A stretch of DNA of 64,000 nt from Armillaria gallica (GCA_037576215.1 JBANDB010000004.1:5890001-5954000); one strand, 5' to 3'. Numbered from the stretch's first letter, positions 34,190-46,029 are shown. A program made the numbers and translations. Notes: a model not told the origin generated them from the sequence alone.

Positions 34190-34720
34190 TGTGGTAGAGA
34201 AGTTGTCAGAATCCAGACAAAGGCATGCTATCCCAGGACAAGGAATAGGCGAAGTGTAGGGACAAACGACATTCATCCTGTGGGAGATAATCTAGGATGA
34301 GAATACTTGGCGCAGAAGTGAACACACTTGGTACTTCTAAAGCCAGCGACGTCCTCCTCTCCAACATCAGTCCGCTCGCCCGCCGTCTTGAGCTAACATG
34401 TGCGATACTAAAATGAAGAATAAAATTAAAATCGACGTCAGACCATGCGTGACTTACAGAACAGTTCAGCATCACTTGGATATGTAGCGTTGAAGGGCGG
34501 GAGCGTAGATGGATGAGAATAAGGAGCATGCTTTGTTTGACACGGCGTCAAGCCAAACATTCAATCTTGGTCATCGACACCCATCTTGCGAGCCGTCTCT
34601 TCGTCCTTCCCTTTCACTCGGCGCCTCTCAGCTGTCCGTAACACGTCGAGCAGGAGGAAAAACGGGCGTATCATGTTAATAGACGGGGTGGCGCGCCGAC
34701 CTTCCACCTTGCCGTCTGAC
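34190..34720. repeat. partial array repeat (left-arm type)
   Basis: GGATGAGAATACTTGGCGCAGAAGTGAAC (34294), GTTTGACACGGCGTCAAGCCAAACATTCA (34533) and TCTTGCGAGCCGTCTC match 31295-31325 and 31495-31555. Only a 0.5-kb piece is present. Confidence 0.5.
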
Positions 34721-35179
34721 GTCCATTCATCGTCCCTCTTACGCCAGCGCTCGAGAAGCTACAACTTAAAATGGGTTCCGGTTGATTGCGCGCTACTTGG
34801 ATACTAGACTAACGGCTTTGAGCCCATCAAGTTCAAAGTTCTGTGGGTGGGATATACTTCCTCAAAGTGCGTGTCCCGGCCTAACCTTCGAAGCTCCCTC
34901 TTCTCAGTCCGCCGTGTAATCTCCGTCGCCTCGTTGGCCCTCGATTCTGAATACCCTGCTTCACGTTCGACTGTGGCTATAGCGTGATCTGCCCTACTTT
35001 ATCGTACAAGACTTCATACAACATTCCCGGGGAACATGGTGTAAAACCTTGTACATATTATACAGTAATCGTTCATTATCCCAATATCAGTACACAAGGG
35101 ACCGAGAGACGAAATGAAGTCAAGGTTTTTATATGAACCCGCAAAGTGCAGGGCGACAGAGCTGCTGCTAGCCAGCCGT

Positions 35180-35660
35180 CAAAATGAATGTGTAGCATCA
35201 ATATCCTCAGGAATGTCCATATCCATATCCTGCTCCTATTCATGCTCCTTCTCGCTCTCATCCGGATTCTCCACACTAGCATCCAAATCCACCTCTTCCT
35301 CTTCACCTTCCATTACAGACGGGGGCCCACCAGAAATCGCAGAATTCCCTTCATCGTCTTCCGGAGTCGCTTCATCCACCTTTCCCCACTGCAGTTAACC
35401 CGACAAAGAAAGCAACGAGAACTAAGCTTAACTCTTGCTTCTCCTCCTACTGCGTCTTCGCACCATCTCCCCCAACTTGCGTTCTTCCTCGCTCGATTCA
35501 TCCATCTCGCGTTGCAGGTCACGGTAGTCGTTCATCCAGCCGTACATGGGCTTATAGCCGGCATTTCGCAGTGGAATAGGGTGGATACGAGGTACTGGGG
35601 GGAGCACCGTCGCCGTCGCTATTCCGACATGGTTCCAGGAATAGTTACAGCATCAAGGCG
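35180..35660 (-). pseudogene. acidic-tailed protein fragment, unrecognised
   Basis: The minus strand has a clear coding-like frame (about 35640 to 35430): VLPPVPRIHPIPLRNAGYKP, then MYGWMNDYRDLQREMDESSE and a basic RRRSRRRSKS end. A probable intron (about 35380-35430) leads to an acidic segment with EATPEDDEGNSAISGG and EGEEEEVDLDASVENPDE (35350-35230). No start codon joins cleanly upstream, and a TAG falls in the acidic tail. It looks like the 3' end of a real nuclear-type protein gene, either truncated or missing its first exons here. The region 34720-35180 holds nothing that I recognise. Confidence 0.4.
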
Positions 35661-35739
35661 TGCCGATTCTTCTGTTTCTTTTTCATAAATTGTTCTTTAC
35701 TCACCACCATCAGAAGGAAACGCGCTCTTTACTCTGAGC

Positions 35740-36105
35740 ACATTTGACGAGGCTCTGGTCAAGTGCACCGAGTCGATGGATCCTTTCGTTTTCTTCGATC
35801 CTTTTTTTCGGTATCAAAACAGCTTTCAACCTGGTGTACGAATTCTTTTCTCTCGTCGATTTCTTAGAGCTTATTGTTCGTTTAGGTGGACCACCTGTCT
35901 ATTCGTCCTTGAGCTACACAACGTTTGCGTGGACGGAGAGAGGCTCGTATTAACGACATTCACACGATGATCCAAATCTCACCAACCTTGATAGAAGCCC
36001 ACAGCCGCCGTTATCTCTCAGCCTCTGTTATCACGGACCTCATGGAGGCCTCGTGGTTTCTTACGATACAGCCTCGCGGCTCTTCTTTTCCTTCCACCAC
36101 TCGAT
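35740..36105 (+). promoter_or_regulatory. upstream module of DUF6535 gene C
   Basis: TTTTCGGTATC...GATTTCTTAGAGCTTATTGTTCGTTTAGGTGGACCACC (35805-35900) and CTTACGATACAGCCTCGCGG (36060) recur at 26340-26570, 42580-42710, 48680-48900, 52680-52790 and 52870-53070. The module always lies where a DUF6535 gene starts or once started, so it probably contains the promoter and 5' leader. No canonical TATA box is evident. Confidence 0.5.
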
Positions 36106-38928
36106 ATGCCTTCCGTCACTACCGTACAAGACGGAGAAGACGAAAACCTCCAAAGACTACCCCATGACACTCAAGGCGTCACAGGGACGTTGGATGATCC
36201 TGCGGGCGATTCCCAGCCTGAGATTCAGCAGGCGGCGAGGACAGCTCATTTCCAGCAAAAGTCGACTCGCAACGTCTTCGGCATCCCACAGCGTGGACCC
36301 CAAGTTAGAGGTACGCTGTTCTGTCGTTCATACTTGCCTCATTTCTCATTACGATCCAAGGGAACGACCCGTTTGACTATGAACAGAGATTTCCGGAGGA
36401 TAAGCAGTATGAGGAACTGGGTCCACTTGCCAGAGTATGGAAGACATATCTTGAAGAATGCGGTGCATTTGACATTGAGATGTTGGAAGGATGGAGGGAT
36501 GGACTAGATGTTTTGCTCGTTTTCGTGAGTGATTTATTTGACAGCTATCGTTTCCTTACTCATACTTGTATAGGCTGGTCTCTTCTCAGCCGTGGTCACT
36601 ACATTCGTCGTTCAAACATCACAGAGCCTCCAAGTCGATTACGGTCAGGTCACGGCGACACTTCTATATGAGCTCATCGATGTCCAGCGCGCAGCGGCCA
36701 ATGGATCCCTTGTGAATGATGTTCCTCGCTCCAACCTCACTCCCTTCTCGGATTTTCACCCCACGATATCTGATTCACTAGTCAATGGACTGTGGTTCAC
36801 CAGTCTTTCATTCAGTCTCGCTACTGCTCTGTTCGCTGTCCTGACAAAACAGTGGATCCATCAGTACATTGCCATGCCCTCGGGGACACCTCAGGACAGG
36901 TGTCGTGTCCGCCAATTCTGGTACATGGGGCTGGAGAAATGGGGTGTGGGATTCATCATTGGTTTATTACCCCTGCTCTTGAGTGTGTCACTTGGCATAT
37001 TTCTCATTGGCCTGGTTCTTTTTCTGGTCCCGCTGCAAGCGGCGGTTGCTTCCATTGTCGGGACTATCACATTTGTAACCTTCGCCATTTACTTTATCTC
37101 CAACCTCCTTCCGGTTTGTTTCCCTTCGTGCCCGTACAAGACTCCATTGTCGCAGTACATATTCCTTTCTTATGCCTATACCATCCGCCTCATCACTCTG
37201 GTTTCGTCGGCCTTAACACCCACAAAGCCTCCTCGCAAGTTCCGAGACGTCGAGCGTGCAGCTGTCGAACTCGGGGCCGACGACCTCGATGCATACGCCT
37301 TGGGCTGGCTGTCTGGCATGTCCTCCAACCCCAGTGTACTTAACATTGTCGTCCAATCAACCAGTGCTTTACCCTTGCGGTCGATCGAACCTCTAATGCA
37401 ATACGCAGAGAGATTTTCGGAGACCTACCCCACCATTATCTCCTCCATGAACATTAATTGCCAGGAAAGCATCTTTGATCGCATTATACGTGCGAGCCTC
37501 CGCTTTAACATTCCCTCGCCCCTTTGGTGGGTCGTCGACCAGGCGACGCAAAGAGATAGGCTGTCAACAGAAACTTATGCAGAGGTTCTGTGCGTCGATT
37601 ACTTGAATTCTTCACGTACCGATGAGATTGCGAATCTAGTCAAAGCTCAGTTCATGGAACCCTATGATAAGCAGCTTCGCCTGCAGCCTGTTGTATGGGC
37701 CCATCTTCTCCAGAACCTCCTACCCTTTACTCTAGAGAGTGGTCTGATTCCTTTATTCCTGATGATTCCCACAGCCTATTGGCGTGTCGACTACAAGCCA
37801 CCTCCTCTTTTCCCTAAAAATGACATGAAGATTCGTTCGATTTCTGACGGAGATCACCATGCGGTACCTCTTCAGGTAGCCATTGGATATTATCTGTATC
37901 CAGACATCGCCGATGCCTTCTTTGAGGGTTTCATGCATGCGGAGAATAACATCTTCCATCCTGATCCCGCCGCCGATGAATTCCCGGCTCCTCAGGATCC
38001 ACGCTTGTGTTCGCTGCTAACGCTAGCCGGCTCACCCTCTGTCCGAGCGACAGTGATCAATCCATCTATGGAAGAGCTTTTTATCCAGGTACTGAGAAAC
38101 ATTAATACTACCATGGGCCTCCCAGACAATCTTCTGAACTATGAGACTCCTTCTTTCGAACTAGACAGCAATCGATATGCGGTGCTGAAGCTCCTGTATA
38201 CGCTGCTTTCTTCAGACAACTTTCGCACTACTCTGATGGTGGATAATCAGCGTACCACGCTGATGCTGTTTCTCCGAGTGCTCAACTCCACAACCCCTTG
38301 CCCCCGCTTTCTCCCCTCTGACTGGTGTACCCCAACCATGGCCTTCAATTTTACCCAAATCGCCTTCGAGGACCCAGCCTGGACTCTCTCCTCCGACACC
38401 GTAACACTCCGCTTTGTGTATGAATTCCTGCTGCTCGGCGGGCCCATTGCAAATCAGATTTTCTCCCGTTTTGTTTCCGAACGTCTTCTTGACTATGTAG
38501 TCAAGCTCCGTGGGGGCGGTGAGATTTCGTGGGTATTGCGGGGCATCTTAGGGGTTTTTGTTAGTGGGGTCAGGAGGTCGGACGCCATGGTGGCGTACCT
38601 CTTTGAGCTCGATAATATCTTTGCTGTTTGTGCGATGTTCATCATTTGGAAGGACATTCCTGGCCTCCGCCTCCTCGCACAATGTTGCCCAGAGCACCCG
38701 ATGTGGACCGAGTGCTTACAGAAGCTCGATACTATTCCGGAGCGCTTTGAACTGGAACCGTGGTATAGGGAGGAAATTCTCTCTACTGTTTCAGACTTTA
38801 GGGCGCTTTTTGAAGGAGGCGAACCTCCGACCTTGAATTCACGGCCGACTGTGAGCTCGCTTTGGCGACGACTGCGACGACGACATTGGAATATCAGGAA
38901 AGAATTGATGGGGGCTAGTAAAGTGTGA
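36106..38928 (+). CDS. DUF6535 protein C (intact, three exons)
   Basis: Exons are 36106-36310, 36361-36524 and 36574-38928, with introns of 50 and 49 bp (GT-AG); the frame is continuous for 907 residues. Residues 1-68 form a polar leader. GNDPFDYEQRFPEDKQYEEL and a Trp-rich stretch ending MLEGWRDGLDVLLVF open the DUF6535 domain. Predicted membrane helices are at about 118-138, 195-214, 250-274 and 279-301, with KQWIHQYI just after the second. Residues 360-907 are a soluble, probably helical region with conserved FELDSNRYAVLKLLYTLLSS and a basic C-terminus. DUF6535 is a fungal membrane-anchored family of unknown function, often in multicopy. No catalytic motif is seen. Confidence 0.92.
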
Positions 38929-39464
38929 ATATGCTGCTTTCATACTTGGGATGACGAATACCTGTATATGTTAGTGTGCACATCGTCTGTTCCCATCTGA
39001 TGCTTAGCAATTTCTGTAGAGCTGCCCATATGCATCCCAGCCGTGCAAATTGATTCCAGTTGAACAGCATAGATGTTACCTGTTGGCAACAGACCCGCGG
39101 GACAGGGCACCTCCGCCTTTTGGAGAGCACGTCTTCTGCCTTCCTTTCACCTACATAAACACGTTGTTCTCATCGGAAAGTTTTGATTCAAGAAAAGTAC
39201 AATTCACTATGTAATGACTACGGAAACCTGAGATTGGGAAATGACAACATTGTTTGTATTGCGAGATACACCATTGCTAGGAACTGAGGTCTCAGTAACA
39301 AAAGCGTAAGGCAATGAAGGTTAATCAGGTCCAGCTAAGCGAATCCAAATGTGGGGCGGCACAATCTGATAGTTCGAGTTGTTCATCGAAGGCGTGAACA
39401 GTTGTGTCAGCATCTAGTTTGGACCGAAGATGCTTGCCACCCCAATATCTATTTTCCACCATCC
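38929..39464. other. 3' flank of gene C, no gene recognised
   Basis: GTGTGAATATGCTGCTTTCAT...ACTTGGGATGA after the stop codon is shared with gene D (56660-56692), so the 3' UTRs are conserved. The remainder to 39464 is unassigned. Confidence 0.5.
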
Positions 39465-39878
39465 TCAACATGCTTCATAATAACTATCAAGGGTGTAAGT
39501 GAAACTCCCTTGGTGACGTAAAGGAGAAGATGCTTGGCAGGGGATAGCGCGAAGCTTCCGCCAGCAAAACATGTACGCCGGATGCAGATGCTCTTTATCA
39601 CTCTGGGACATCGGTAGCTTCGGCGAGGTGGGGAAAATTGGGATTATGTCATAAGTGATCTTGCCATGACACGATGGGCTCGTTTCTTCTCGCTGGGCGG
39701 CGTGTCTTGGGTGGGAGATTCGCTGGAAGCCAGGTAGAGGGAGAGGGTGAGGACAACTTGTAGTAGATTCATCGGGAGGTAATGCTCTACGTGTACTTGA
39801 AAAGACGAGAGCCTTTATACTTCTCAGCATCCAACGATGGGATCTTGAGGCGCCCGAATTCAACTCCGTAGTGCTCAT
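39465..39878 (-). pseudogene. degenerate paralogue of the 57.7-kb small gene
   Basis: The minus-strand frame contains SQSDKEHLHPAYMFCWRKL, matching ESDKEHLDPAYVFCWWKL of 57691-58032. This copy lacks the following LVDEEFVKP-type block and the FFDDIVPNLLTSMTPEEL segment is scrambled (DIIPIFPTSPKLPM). It sits 0.5 kb after gene C in convergent orientation, the same arrangement as after gene D. Confidence 0.5.
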
Positions 39879-39889
39879 GGCACGTGTCG

Positions 39890-40300
39890 ATGTCAGCTCC
39901 AGCTCATCACTCTCCGGCGAGCGTCTCTCCAGCGCATGCTCCCTCTGGTGAGAGATATCTTTTCAGCAACCGCCGTAAGTCTCTCCGATGAGACTCTCGC
40001 TGGTGATCGTTCCACGCTCTATCAAGAGTCCGGGCTGGCAGTCTCAAAAGACGTTGCTCAGAACGGGCTCTATAACATGTCGCTGTCGTTTCAGGGAAAG
40101 CGGTCGCAGTCTAGATGGAGGAAGTACCATGGACTACAAAGCAGATAAATGCCTGGGTATGTGAGGTGAAGGGAACGACCTTACCCCATTCCTGGCACAT
40201 CTACTGCCGTTCCCCGCCCCTATCGGGCCACGCTCGTCGGTCGTCTTGTTTGAAGAATTGCGCTATGCGCTAGTGCGGATCATCAAAGAAAGTCACATCA
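39890..40300 (+). repeat. downstream-flank repeat, copy 3
   Basis: CTCATCACTCTCCGGCGAGCGTCTCTCCAGCGCATGCTCCCTC (39903) and AAATGCCTGGGTATG (40147) match 29740-30005 and 16970-17250. It leads without a break into repeat unit 3. Confidence 0.75.
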
Positions 40301-42720
40301 GAGATCTGCGAGAAGGGTGAGTCCCTCTGCGTGCGGCTGAGAAGAAAGCGGACCTACCACTACTATCTCCTCACTCCAGCTCATGTTTTCCTTTGTCAGG
40401 GACCGCGAGTATGGCATTGCGTAAAGGAAGCTGAGCATTGAAACTTCGCTGTTGGGCAATGTCATCAATGTACGCCGTACTTGACACGCGAGAGAGCTTA
40501 CATGGTTTGGGCTCTCTCCCAAGCCCAATACAAGGCCATTATCGAAGTCTTCCTCTTTGTCGTAGGTTTAGTCGTCGTGGAGCAAAAAACTTTATTTGAT
40601 AGTGCTTCCGTTGGACCAGGACTCGACTAAAATGGAAGCTAGAGAATCATCTTGGTAGGTTTCAAACTGAGATGAAGGCTGAAAACAGCGGTGGATGAAC
40701 GAGCAAGGCAGCGGGAGACAAAAAAACGATTGGACAGTCCGTTTGGAAGCCAGGGAACGAGCTGATTTCCACACAATGGCCAAAACGCGGACTACTATCT
40801 TTCTATTCTTCGACGAAACCTCCGGTGCCCCTGGGTGGATAGAACGCTTGTTTGAAACATCATCGCCCACTCGTAGGTAGACACGTCCCTGTTGAGATGA
40901 ACGCTGACATCGTAGCTTGAGGGAAAGTGTCCCACACGGATGGGAGAGCCGGCTAACGGCGAAGTGAGCGACCAGCGGCGCAGACTGAATGAGAGAGACT
41001 TACCATCCAAGGCAATGTCGTCCCTCCCTCCTGCAGCTACAGCTACTTTTGCTAGTCCGTCGCTGTGAGGGTTCGGTGCGGCGATCGCAGAAAGCTCGCT
41101 TGTGAGTTGACGGTATTCATGCGGTGCACGACGTTGGCCTTCAGCGGAGAGACACCGCCGTCTTCTGAGCTGACGTATTTCCATGGTAGGCCTGCTTTCG
41201 CGGTGGGGCCTTGAGGAATGAAGATGACGCTACGAAGATGGCGGGTAAATATCAATATCCGTGAAAATGGGATAGGACTTACTATTCCCAGTCCCATCAC
41301 CGACAGTCACTTCCCGTTGTTGAGGTAAAGACGAGCGTTCATGCACTCCTAGATAAAGGTGTACTGTCTTGGGGCAACAAAGGCATCGGCACTATGCGGC
41401 GAATTGAATATCAAGGGAGCGTCGGAGATGGATGGGTTGATACTGCGAGAGATCGCTCAGGATAATAGTACTCTGCGCAGAAGTGAACGCACTTTGGTGG
41501 TCTTCCTCTTCATTGTAGGTCCGCTCGCCCGCCAGAAAACCTTTCAAAATTTGGCCTTGGTCTTGATAGCGCTGGAGTTACTAAAATGAAATATAAATAT
41601 CATCTAGATTCACAAACCAACACAAAAAATAACTCACTGAACATGTAAACACCACCGGATAGTTTCGCAGAGTATAAGAGATAGCCAAAACTTGAGGCAA
41701 GTATGGATGATGTTGAAGAAAAGAGTCCGCTTTGTTTGGTCCGACTAGCGTTGAGCCAAACATTCACTTCTGGTTATCAACACCCATCTCGCGAACGTCG
41801 TCTCGATCTCAAGGATAAGCTCGGCCTCTTCCTTTCCTAGCATGCTCGCCTCCATATCTCTTTCGATCGTGGCGAACGTGTCTTGAAACGTCGAGGAAGA
41901 GGAATATCATGCAAATTCATCTCCTTGTGCAGCATCATCTCGCTCCACTGTCCCGCCTGCACCATTAGCACGCGCCAACGACATCTACGGTCCCAGTTTT
42001 GACTTTTGATCCAAAGGCGAGGCGATCAAGTGCACTCGACAACAATGGAAAGTGGAGTGAGGAGATGGTAGAACAGTCGAGAGAAGGTCTCCTCGACCCA
42101 TAGACACAAGTTCTTTTGTGTGAGGCCAGATTCTAGAACTCGTAGCAAGCGACCTATCATGATCCATGGGACATGGGGTGGGCGATGGGTAGGTCCTTTC
42201 CATTCACTGACATTCTAGAATATTCATCCTCTCATAGTCCAATCTCAGCTGCTGCACACATTTTCCTTCGAATGATGACCTATGATGACTGTCTAATCAG
42301 CGCTCTATTTTATTCAGCAAGCAAGCCCTGGAGGCGATGGTAGCAGGAGCAGGAGGGAGAACACTTTCAGGATAGGTAAGTCTCTTCCTTCACCTCGCAT
42401 ATCCTCTTTCAAAGGATGGTGTCATAGAGCTTCGGAGAAGCAAAGTTACAAGTTTCCAAGACAACACATAGCGCAAGCCCTCAACGTGACGGAGAAGAGG
42501 GGAACGTCTGCACCGGAAATGACTTGTTAGGCGGTTTTCACACTCTCCCATCTGTGCACGTCGATACATTCCTTCGACCTTTTCTTTCGGAAATCTGTGC
42601 ATCAATACATCACTTGGCACCTAACCTGGCCCACGTGTACGCTTTTCTCGCTTTTCTCACTTTTCTCACTGATTTCTCCGAGCTTATTGTTCACTTAGGT
42701 GGGCCACCATTATGGCGACG
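40301..42720. repeat. array repeat unit 3
   Basis: Collinear with unit 1 left arm and centre, without the right arm: GATCTGCGAGAAGGGTGAG (40310), CAGAAAGCTCGCTTGTGAG (41089), GTGAACGCAC (41483), GCGATCAAGTG (42024), GGATAGGTAAGTCTC (42371), CTTTCGGAAATCTG (42584) and GAGCTTATTGTTC (42679). It ends in the upstream module at GTGGGCCACCATTATGG (42700-42716), exactly where the stop codon of the next minus-strand gene lies. Confidence 0.75.
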
Positions 42721-43006
42721 ACACCTTTCTTCCCTTGACAGCCAGTAGTGTAATATTCTCCCTGGTCCTGATGCTGGGAACCACTGTCCCTAGCTTGGGC
42801 TCTACCGCATCCAAGTCGTACCCTCCACGCCTTCTTTCCTCGGACGTGATATTGACGACGCGCTGCCTACGCTTTCCATAGGAAGTGACCTTTTTTGTAC
42901 GAGATCCGAGCATAATTGAGACTGCAGCGAGCAGAAATACTGCTGTGGCTGCGAAGGCGAATAATAGCGAAATGAGTGGGAGTGTGGGATAAAAGGTGGA
43001 GAACAA
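42710..43006 (-). CDS. small single-pass membrane protein, 3' exon
   Basis: The frame reads FYPTLPLISLLFAFAATAVF, continues as LLAAVSIMLGS, and then a basic, polar tail (KRRQRVVNITSEERRRGGYD and VVPSIRTRENITLLAVKG) to TAA. It has one strong membrane helix near the N-terminus of this exon, with a cytosol-type basic flank. The sequence TTTCGCAG just upstream (about 43007-43014, minus strand) looks like a splice acceptor, so the true start is in an upstream exon that I could not place. It is divergent from psf2 with at most 185 bp between. The family is not recognised, but composition and frame look genuine. Confidence 0.6.
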   Translation of the reverse strand: MFSTFYPTLPLISLLFAFAATAVFLLAAVSIMLGSRTKKVTSYGKRRQRVVNITSEERRRGGYDLDAVEPKLGTVVPSIRTRENITLLAVKGRKVSSP

Positions 43007-43191
43007 CTGCGAAACTGGTGATGCAGTAAGGCAAAGAGATGATAGATTCCTATTTGAATTCTAGACGGCCTCGAAGGTATGAGTTGTGGTGAATGCCGTC
43101 GGCGTCAACTGTGGCAGTCCAACCAACGCGCCGATCACATGACCGCAACCGGAAGCTGATGACAAGCAAACAAACCCTCCTTCCGTCCCTC
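43007..43191. promoter_or_regulatory. short divergent promoter region
   Basis: Only 185 bp lie between the acceptor-flanked exon of the minus-strand membrane protein and the psf2 ATG. It probably contains the psf2 promoter and an upstream exon or intron of the other gene. No TATA box is apparent. Confidence 0.35.
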
Positions 43192-44021
43192 ATGTTGTTG
43201 CCTCAGTCACTGCGAACGTCTGTTACACCGCCAGAGCTCGAACTCATCGCGTGTCAGCAGCTCATTAAAATCATACCTCTTATATCTATGGAAAAAACTG
43301 CTTTCATCTCGGTACTTTTTGTCTTCTTTAACGCGTATTTCATTAGTTGTAACCGAGGAGCTACAAGGGCGCGTATGGCCCGCTGCGACCCCCACATAAA
43401 GCCCAAATCCCTCTTTGGATGGCATTGAATCTGAAATCAAAGAAGAAATGACATATTGTCGCTCCAGATTGGCTAAGCGTAGGTTCGTGAGCGATCATTG
43501 CCACTGCATTTCAATCCAGATCAATTCGCGCTAGAATATTTGCAAGACCGGCTGACCGAGGAAACTACGAAGAAGGAATTTAGTAGCCTACCTTTCCGGT
43601 TTGCTGAAATCGCCAAAGTCTTACTTGATGTGTACGTACTATTAGCTACCTACTTGGACTCTTATCTGACAGACGCGACAGTGCGTCGGATGACCTGCAA
43701 AACCCTGATCGTCTACGTTCGTTGCTTAAGGACATACGTGAGGCTCGTCAGGCAAAGAGCAGAGAAGGTCTACGGCAGCTTGATCACAGCGACTTACTGG
43801 TACGCTCCATTCATCGAATGATCCGGTTTGACCTGAAAAAATTTCAGTTCACACGTCTTTGCTCTATGGAAATTAACGAGATTCGGCCTTTCTTCATAAA
43901 GTCAATGGGAGTATTGACGCAACTTACCCGCCAGTCTACATCAGAGTCGTGGTGGTTTTTTACCTCTCAGTTTATTGCCTTCTATGTCCGAATATCATGC
44001 AGCCAAAAAAATCCTATCTGA
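43192..44021 (+). CDS. PSF2: GINS complex subunit Psf2, with an in-frame TGA
   Basis: Psf2 is one of four GINS subunits; with Cdc45 and MCM2-7 it forms the replicative CMG helicase. Five exons fit: 43192-43311, 43368-43482, 43535-43631, 43682-43799 and 43848-44021. All four introns are GT-AG, 48-56 bp, and the gene spans 207 codons plus stop, the usual Psf2 size. Diagnostic stretches include SMEKTAFIS, PLWMALNLKSKKK, APDWLSV, EYLQDRLTEETTKKEF, LPFRFAEIAKVLLDVASDDL, LLKDIREARQAKSREGL and CSMEINEIRPFF. Codon 68 (43449-43451) is TGA where the family has Cys in KKKCHIVAP. Either this copy is a pseudogene, or the base is a sequencing error. All other positions look under constraint. Confidence 0.88.
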
Positions 44022-45060
44022 CTCGGAAAAGGCTTCAAGATATAGGCCAAACTGTGAGCCATTTTGCGGAAACTACTAGCAGGTCACGCCGGCCAAATCC
44101 GCTTTCCTATTGACGGTGAGAGAAAAACCTCGTAATGATTCACCTTTATCGATAGCCGATAGCTGATATTTGACCTTCATTGACGATTTATTTTAGGCAT
44201 GAAATAGCCTTCTCAGAGCATCCCAGGCATGTCTCGAGCAGGATCTCAGCTCCGTCGACGACTGCCTGGGCTATGCTTTCTCACCAATTCTGGAGCCTAG
44301 AAATTACTCCACACTGACCTGGCCAATATATGGGGCCGTTCAAGTTGTCGACGCCGTCCAATGCCTGCATATCTTTTGATTGGCAGTTCGGTGATGACAT
44401 CACGGAGAGACCGCAGAAAGAACGTGCAAGTAAATCCTACTTGATTATCATCCCCGTCGCACTGACCATTCATTCACGTGTCGGAGACCAAATCTTACGG
44501 TTCCAGTTTCTCGCCGGCTTGCCTTTCTTTGTGTCTTCCAAAGGCGATTAACACGTCATCCATTTGGCGTCTTCTTTCTCGGATGTTGTTGGAGCCTGCT
44601 TGCGGAATGACCTCGACTTTCGAACGGACTATGAGAGCGACCGCATGATTCGGAGGATTAGCATATTACTGGACGCGCCAAAAGTCAATAATAGGATCTG
44701 GCATAGCCACTTTGCCCTCGGTCGCCGATCATGTTTATGGATGCGCGTCCGTCACAGCAATTCCGTTTGTGCTCCGCACACGAATGGTACTAGTGCTTTC
44801 TTCCCATGAGAGCTTCTATCTGCACTTGTGTCACCGCGTCGGTCTTCGGTTGGCCGTTTTTACTTCCCGGTCTCAGCGGAAGAACGTGTTCGAGCTCGCC
44901 GATTCAGGCATTCCTAACGCTTGGAGCATCAAGGAACTAAACGCTCGTACAATCAATTGCTTGCGCTGGAAGTCAGACACCATGTCCATGACTTCCGCTC
45001 AGGTACTGGCTATGTCGGCAAGATTATACACCCTTGGTATATGCTTGCTCAGGACCTGAA
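44022..45060 (+). other. unassigned coding-like debris downstream of psf2
   Basis: Several plus-strand frames look protein-like: LLRASQACLEQDLSSVDDCL followed by GYAFSPILEPRNYSTLTWPI (about 44205-44335), FDWQFGDDITERPQKERASK (44370-44430), and ILLDAPKVNNRIWHSHF (44660-44715). Frames change between them and no consistent intron set was found. The family is not recognised. It may be a decayed gene between psf2 and the secreted-protein gene. Confidence 0.3.
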
Positions 45061-45068
45061 CGCGTCTC

Positions 45069-45074
45069 TATAAA
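45069..45074 (+). promoter_or_regulatory. TATA box of the secreted-protein gene
   Basis: TATAAA lies 66-71 bp upstream of the ATG at 45140, with a C/T-rich leader and TCATC-type start region after it. The spacing suits a strong, inducible basidiomycete promoter. Confidence 0.6.
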
Positions 45075-45139
45075 TTGAAGAGGGATCGATCCTTTTCACT
45101 CAGCATCTTGAGCTTCATCCAAAGTCTTCATCTAGTACA

Positions 45140-45956
45140 ATGCGCTTCTTCTCTGCTCTCCTCGTAGTTGTTGCGACCGCCCTCACGGTCAGTGGTGCTG
45201 CCACCACCACGCAAACCAATCCTTCGTCGAACGTCAGCCTCACCCTGAACAAAGGCAACCACTATGGCGCTCCCATCCCGCCCTGGGAGCCAGGATGTTC
45301 GCCAGGATGGTACTACGGCGATCATCCCGATTACCTGGTGATCTCCTTGATATGGTTGAAGGATAGCGTGAGTTTTACAAACATGCTTTCGCGGACGAAC
45401 TCTGACCAATATCTATATAGGTTGTCTGCCCGCTCTTAGACTCGCTGGACCTTGGCATCTTTTGCCCCAGGCCTCCTTTCCATCACTCTCCTCCCTCAGA
45501 CGACGATGGCTACAACCAGGTTTTCTATAACTATAACGGGGCCGTCCAAGCCGACGACTACTTGACCTACGGACTGGTTGACACTATTGAAGGTACGGTA
45601 ATCTACAACCCATCTCCCATGACTATTTCTCACTTAACCCGTTTAGAATGCAAGGACATGTGCGACAGTGTTCAAGGATGTAACTTCATCAATCGTAAAT
45701 CTTTATTTATTTTTCGCATTTCCCTCTTTCCTGACTTTAAATACAGCCTACTACGACGTTAACGGAAAGGTAAATTTCATCCAATGCTAGTACTATCAGG
45801 TCCTGATCTCTCCTACAGAACGGAAGCCCACTCATGACGTGCTCGCTTTTCACCAAATGTCATGGCACTGAGGACGCCGATAACTTCGGTGGACAGACTC
45901 AGCTTGATGGTTCTGTAGACTACATTGCCGACAGCGCAGGGTATTGCAGGGATTGA
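45140..45956 (+). CDS. secreted cysteine-rich protein (fruit-body-protein-like)
   Basis: Five exons fit: 45140-45367, 45421-45592, 45647-45694, 45747-45769 and 45819-45956, with GT-AG introns of 49-54 bp and 202 residues. A signal peptide is clear (MRFFSALLVVVATALTVSGA, cleavage near residue 20). The mature part has nine cysteines. The C-terminal half has a PAN/apple-like pattern: ECKDMCDSVQGCNFIN, then TCSLFTKCHGTEDADNFGGQ and a final AGYC. This layout recalls the secreted fruit-body-specific protein A group of agaricomycetes, whose function is unknown. Localisation is extracellular or wall-associated. The family assignment is by motif memory; the gene structure is well supported. Confidence 0.85.
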
Positions 45957-46029
45957 TTGATTGATTAGGCACATACGTATGGCGCCAAAAGGACAAATTT
46001 TCTTTTGTGGTTTCGAGTAGTCTGACCGT

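Noticed and set aside
43449..43451. TGA in psf2 read as selenocysteine because the family residue is cysteine
   Set aside because: Selenoprotein machinery has not been reported for basidiomycetes, Psf2 is not a redox enzyme, and no SECIS-like element was seen. A mutation or base error is simpler.
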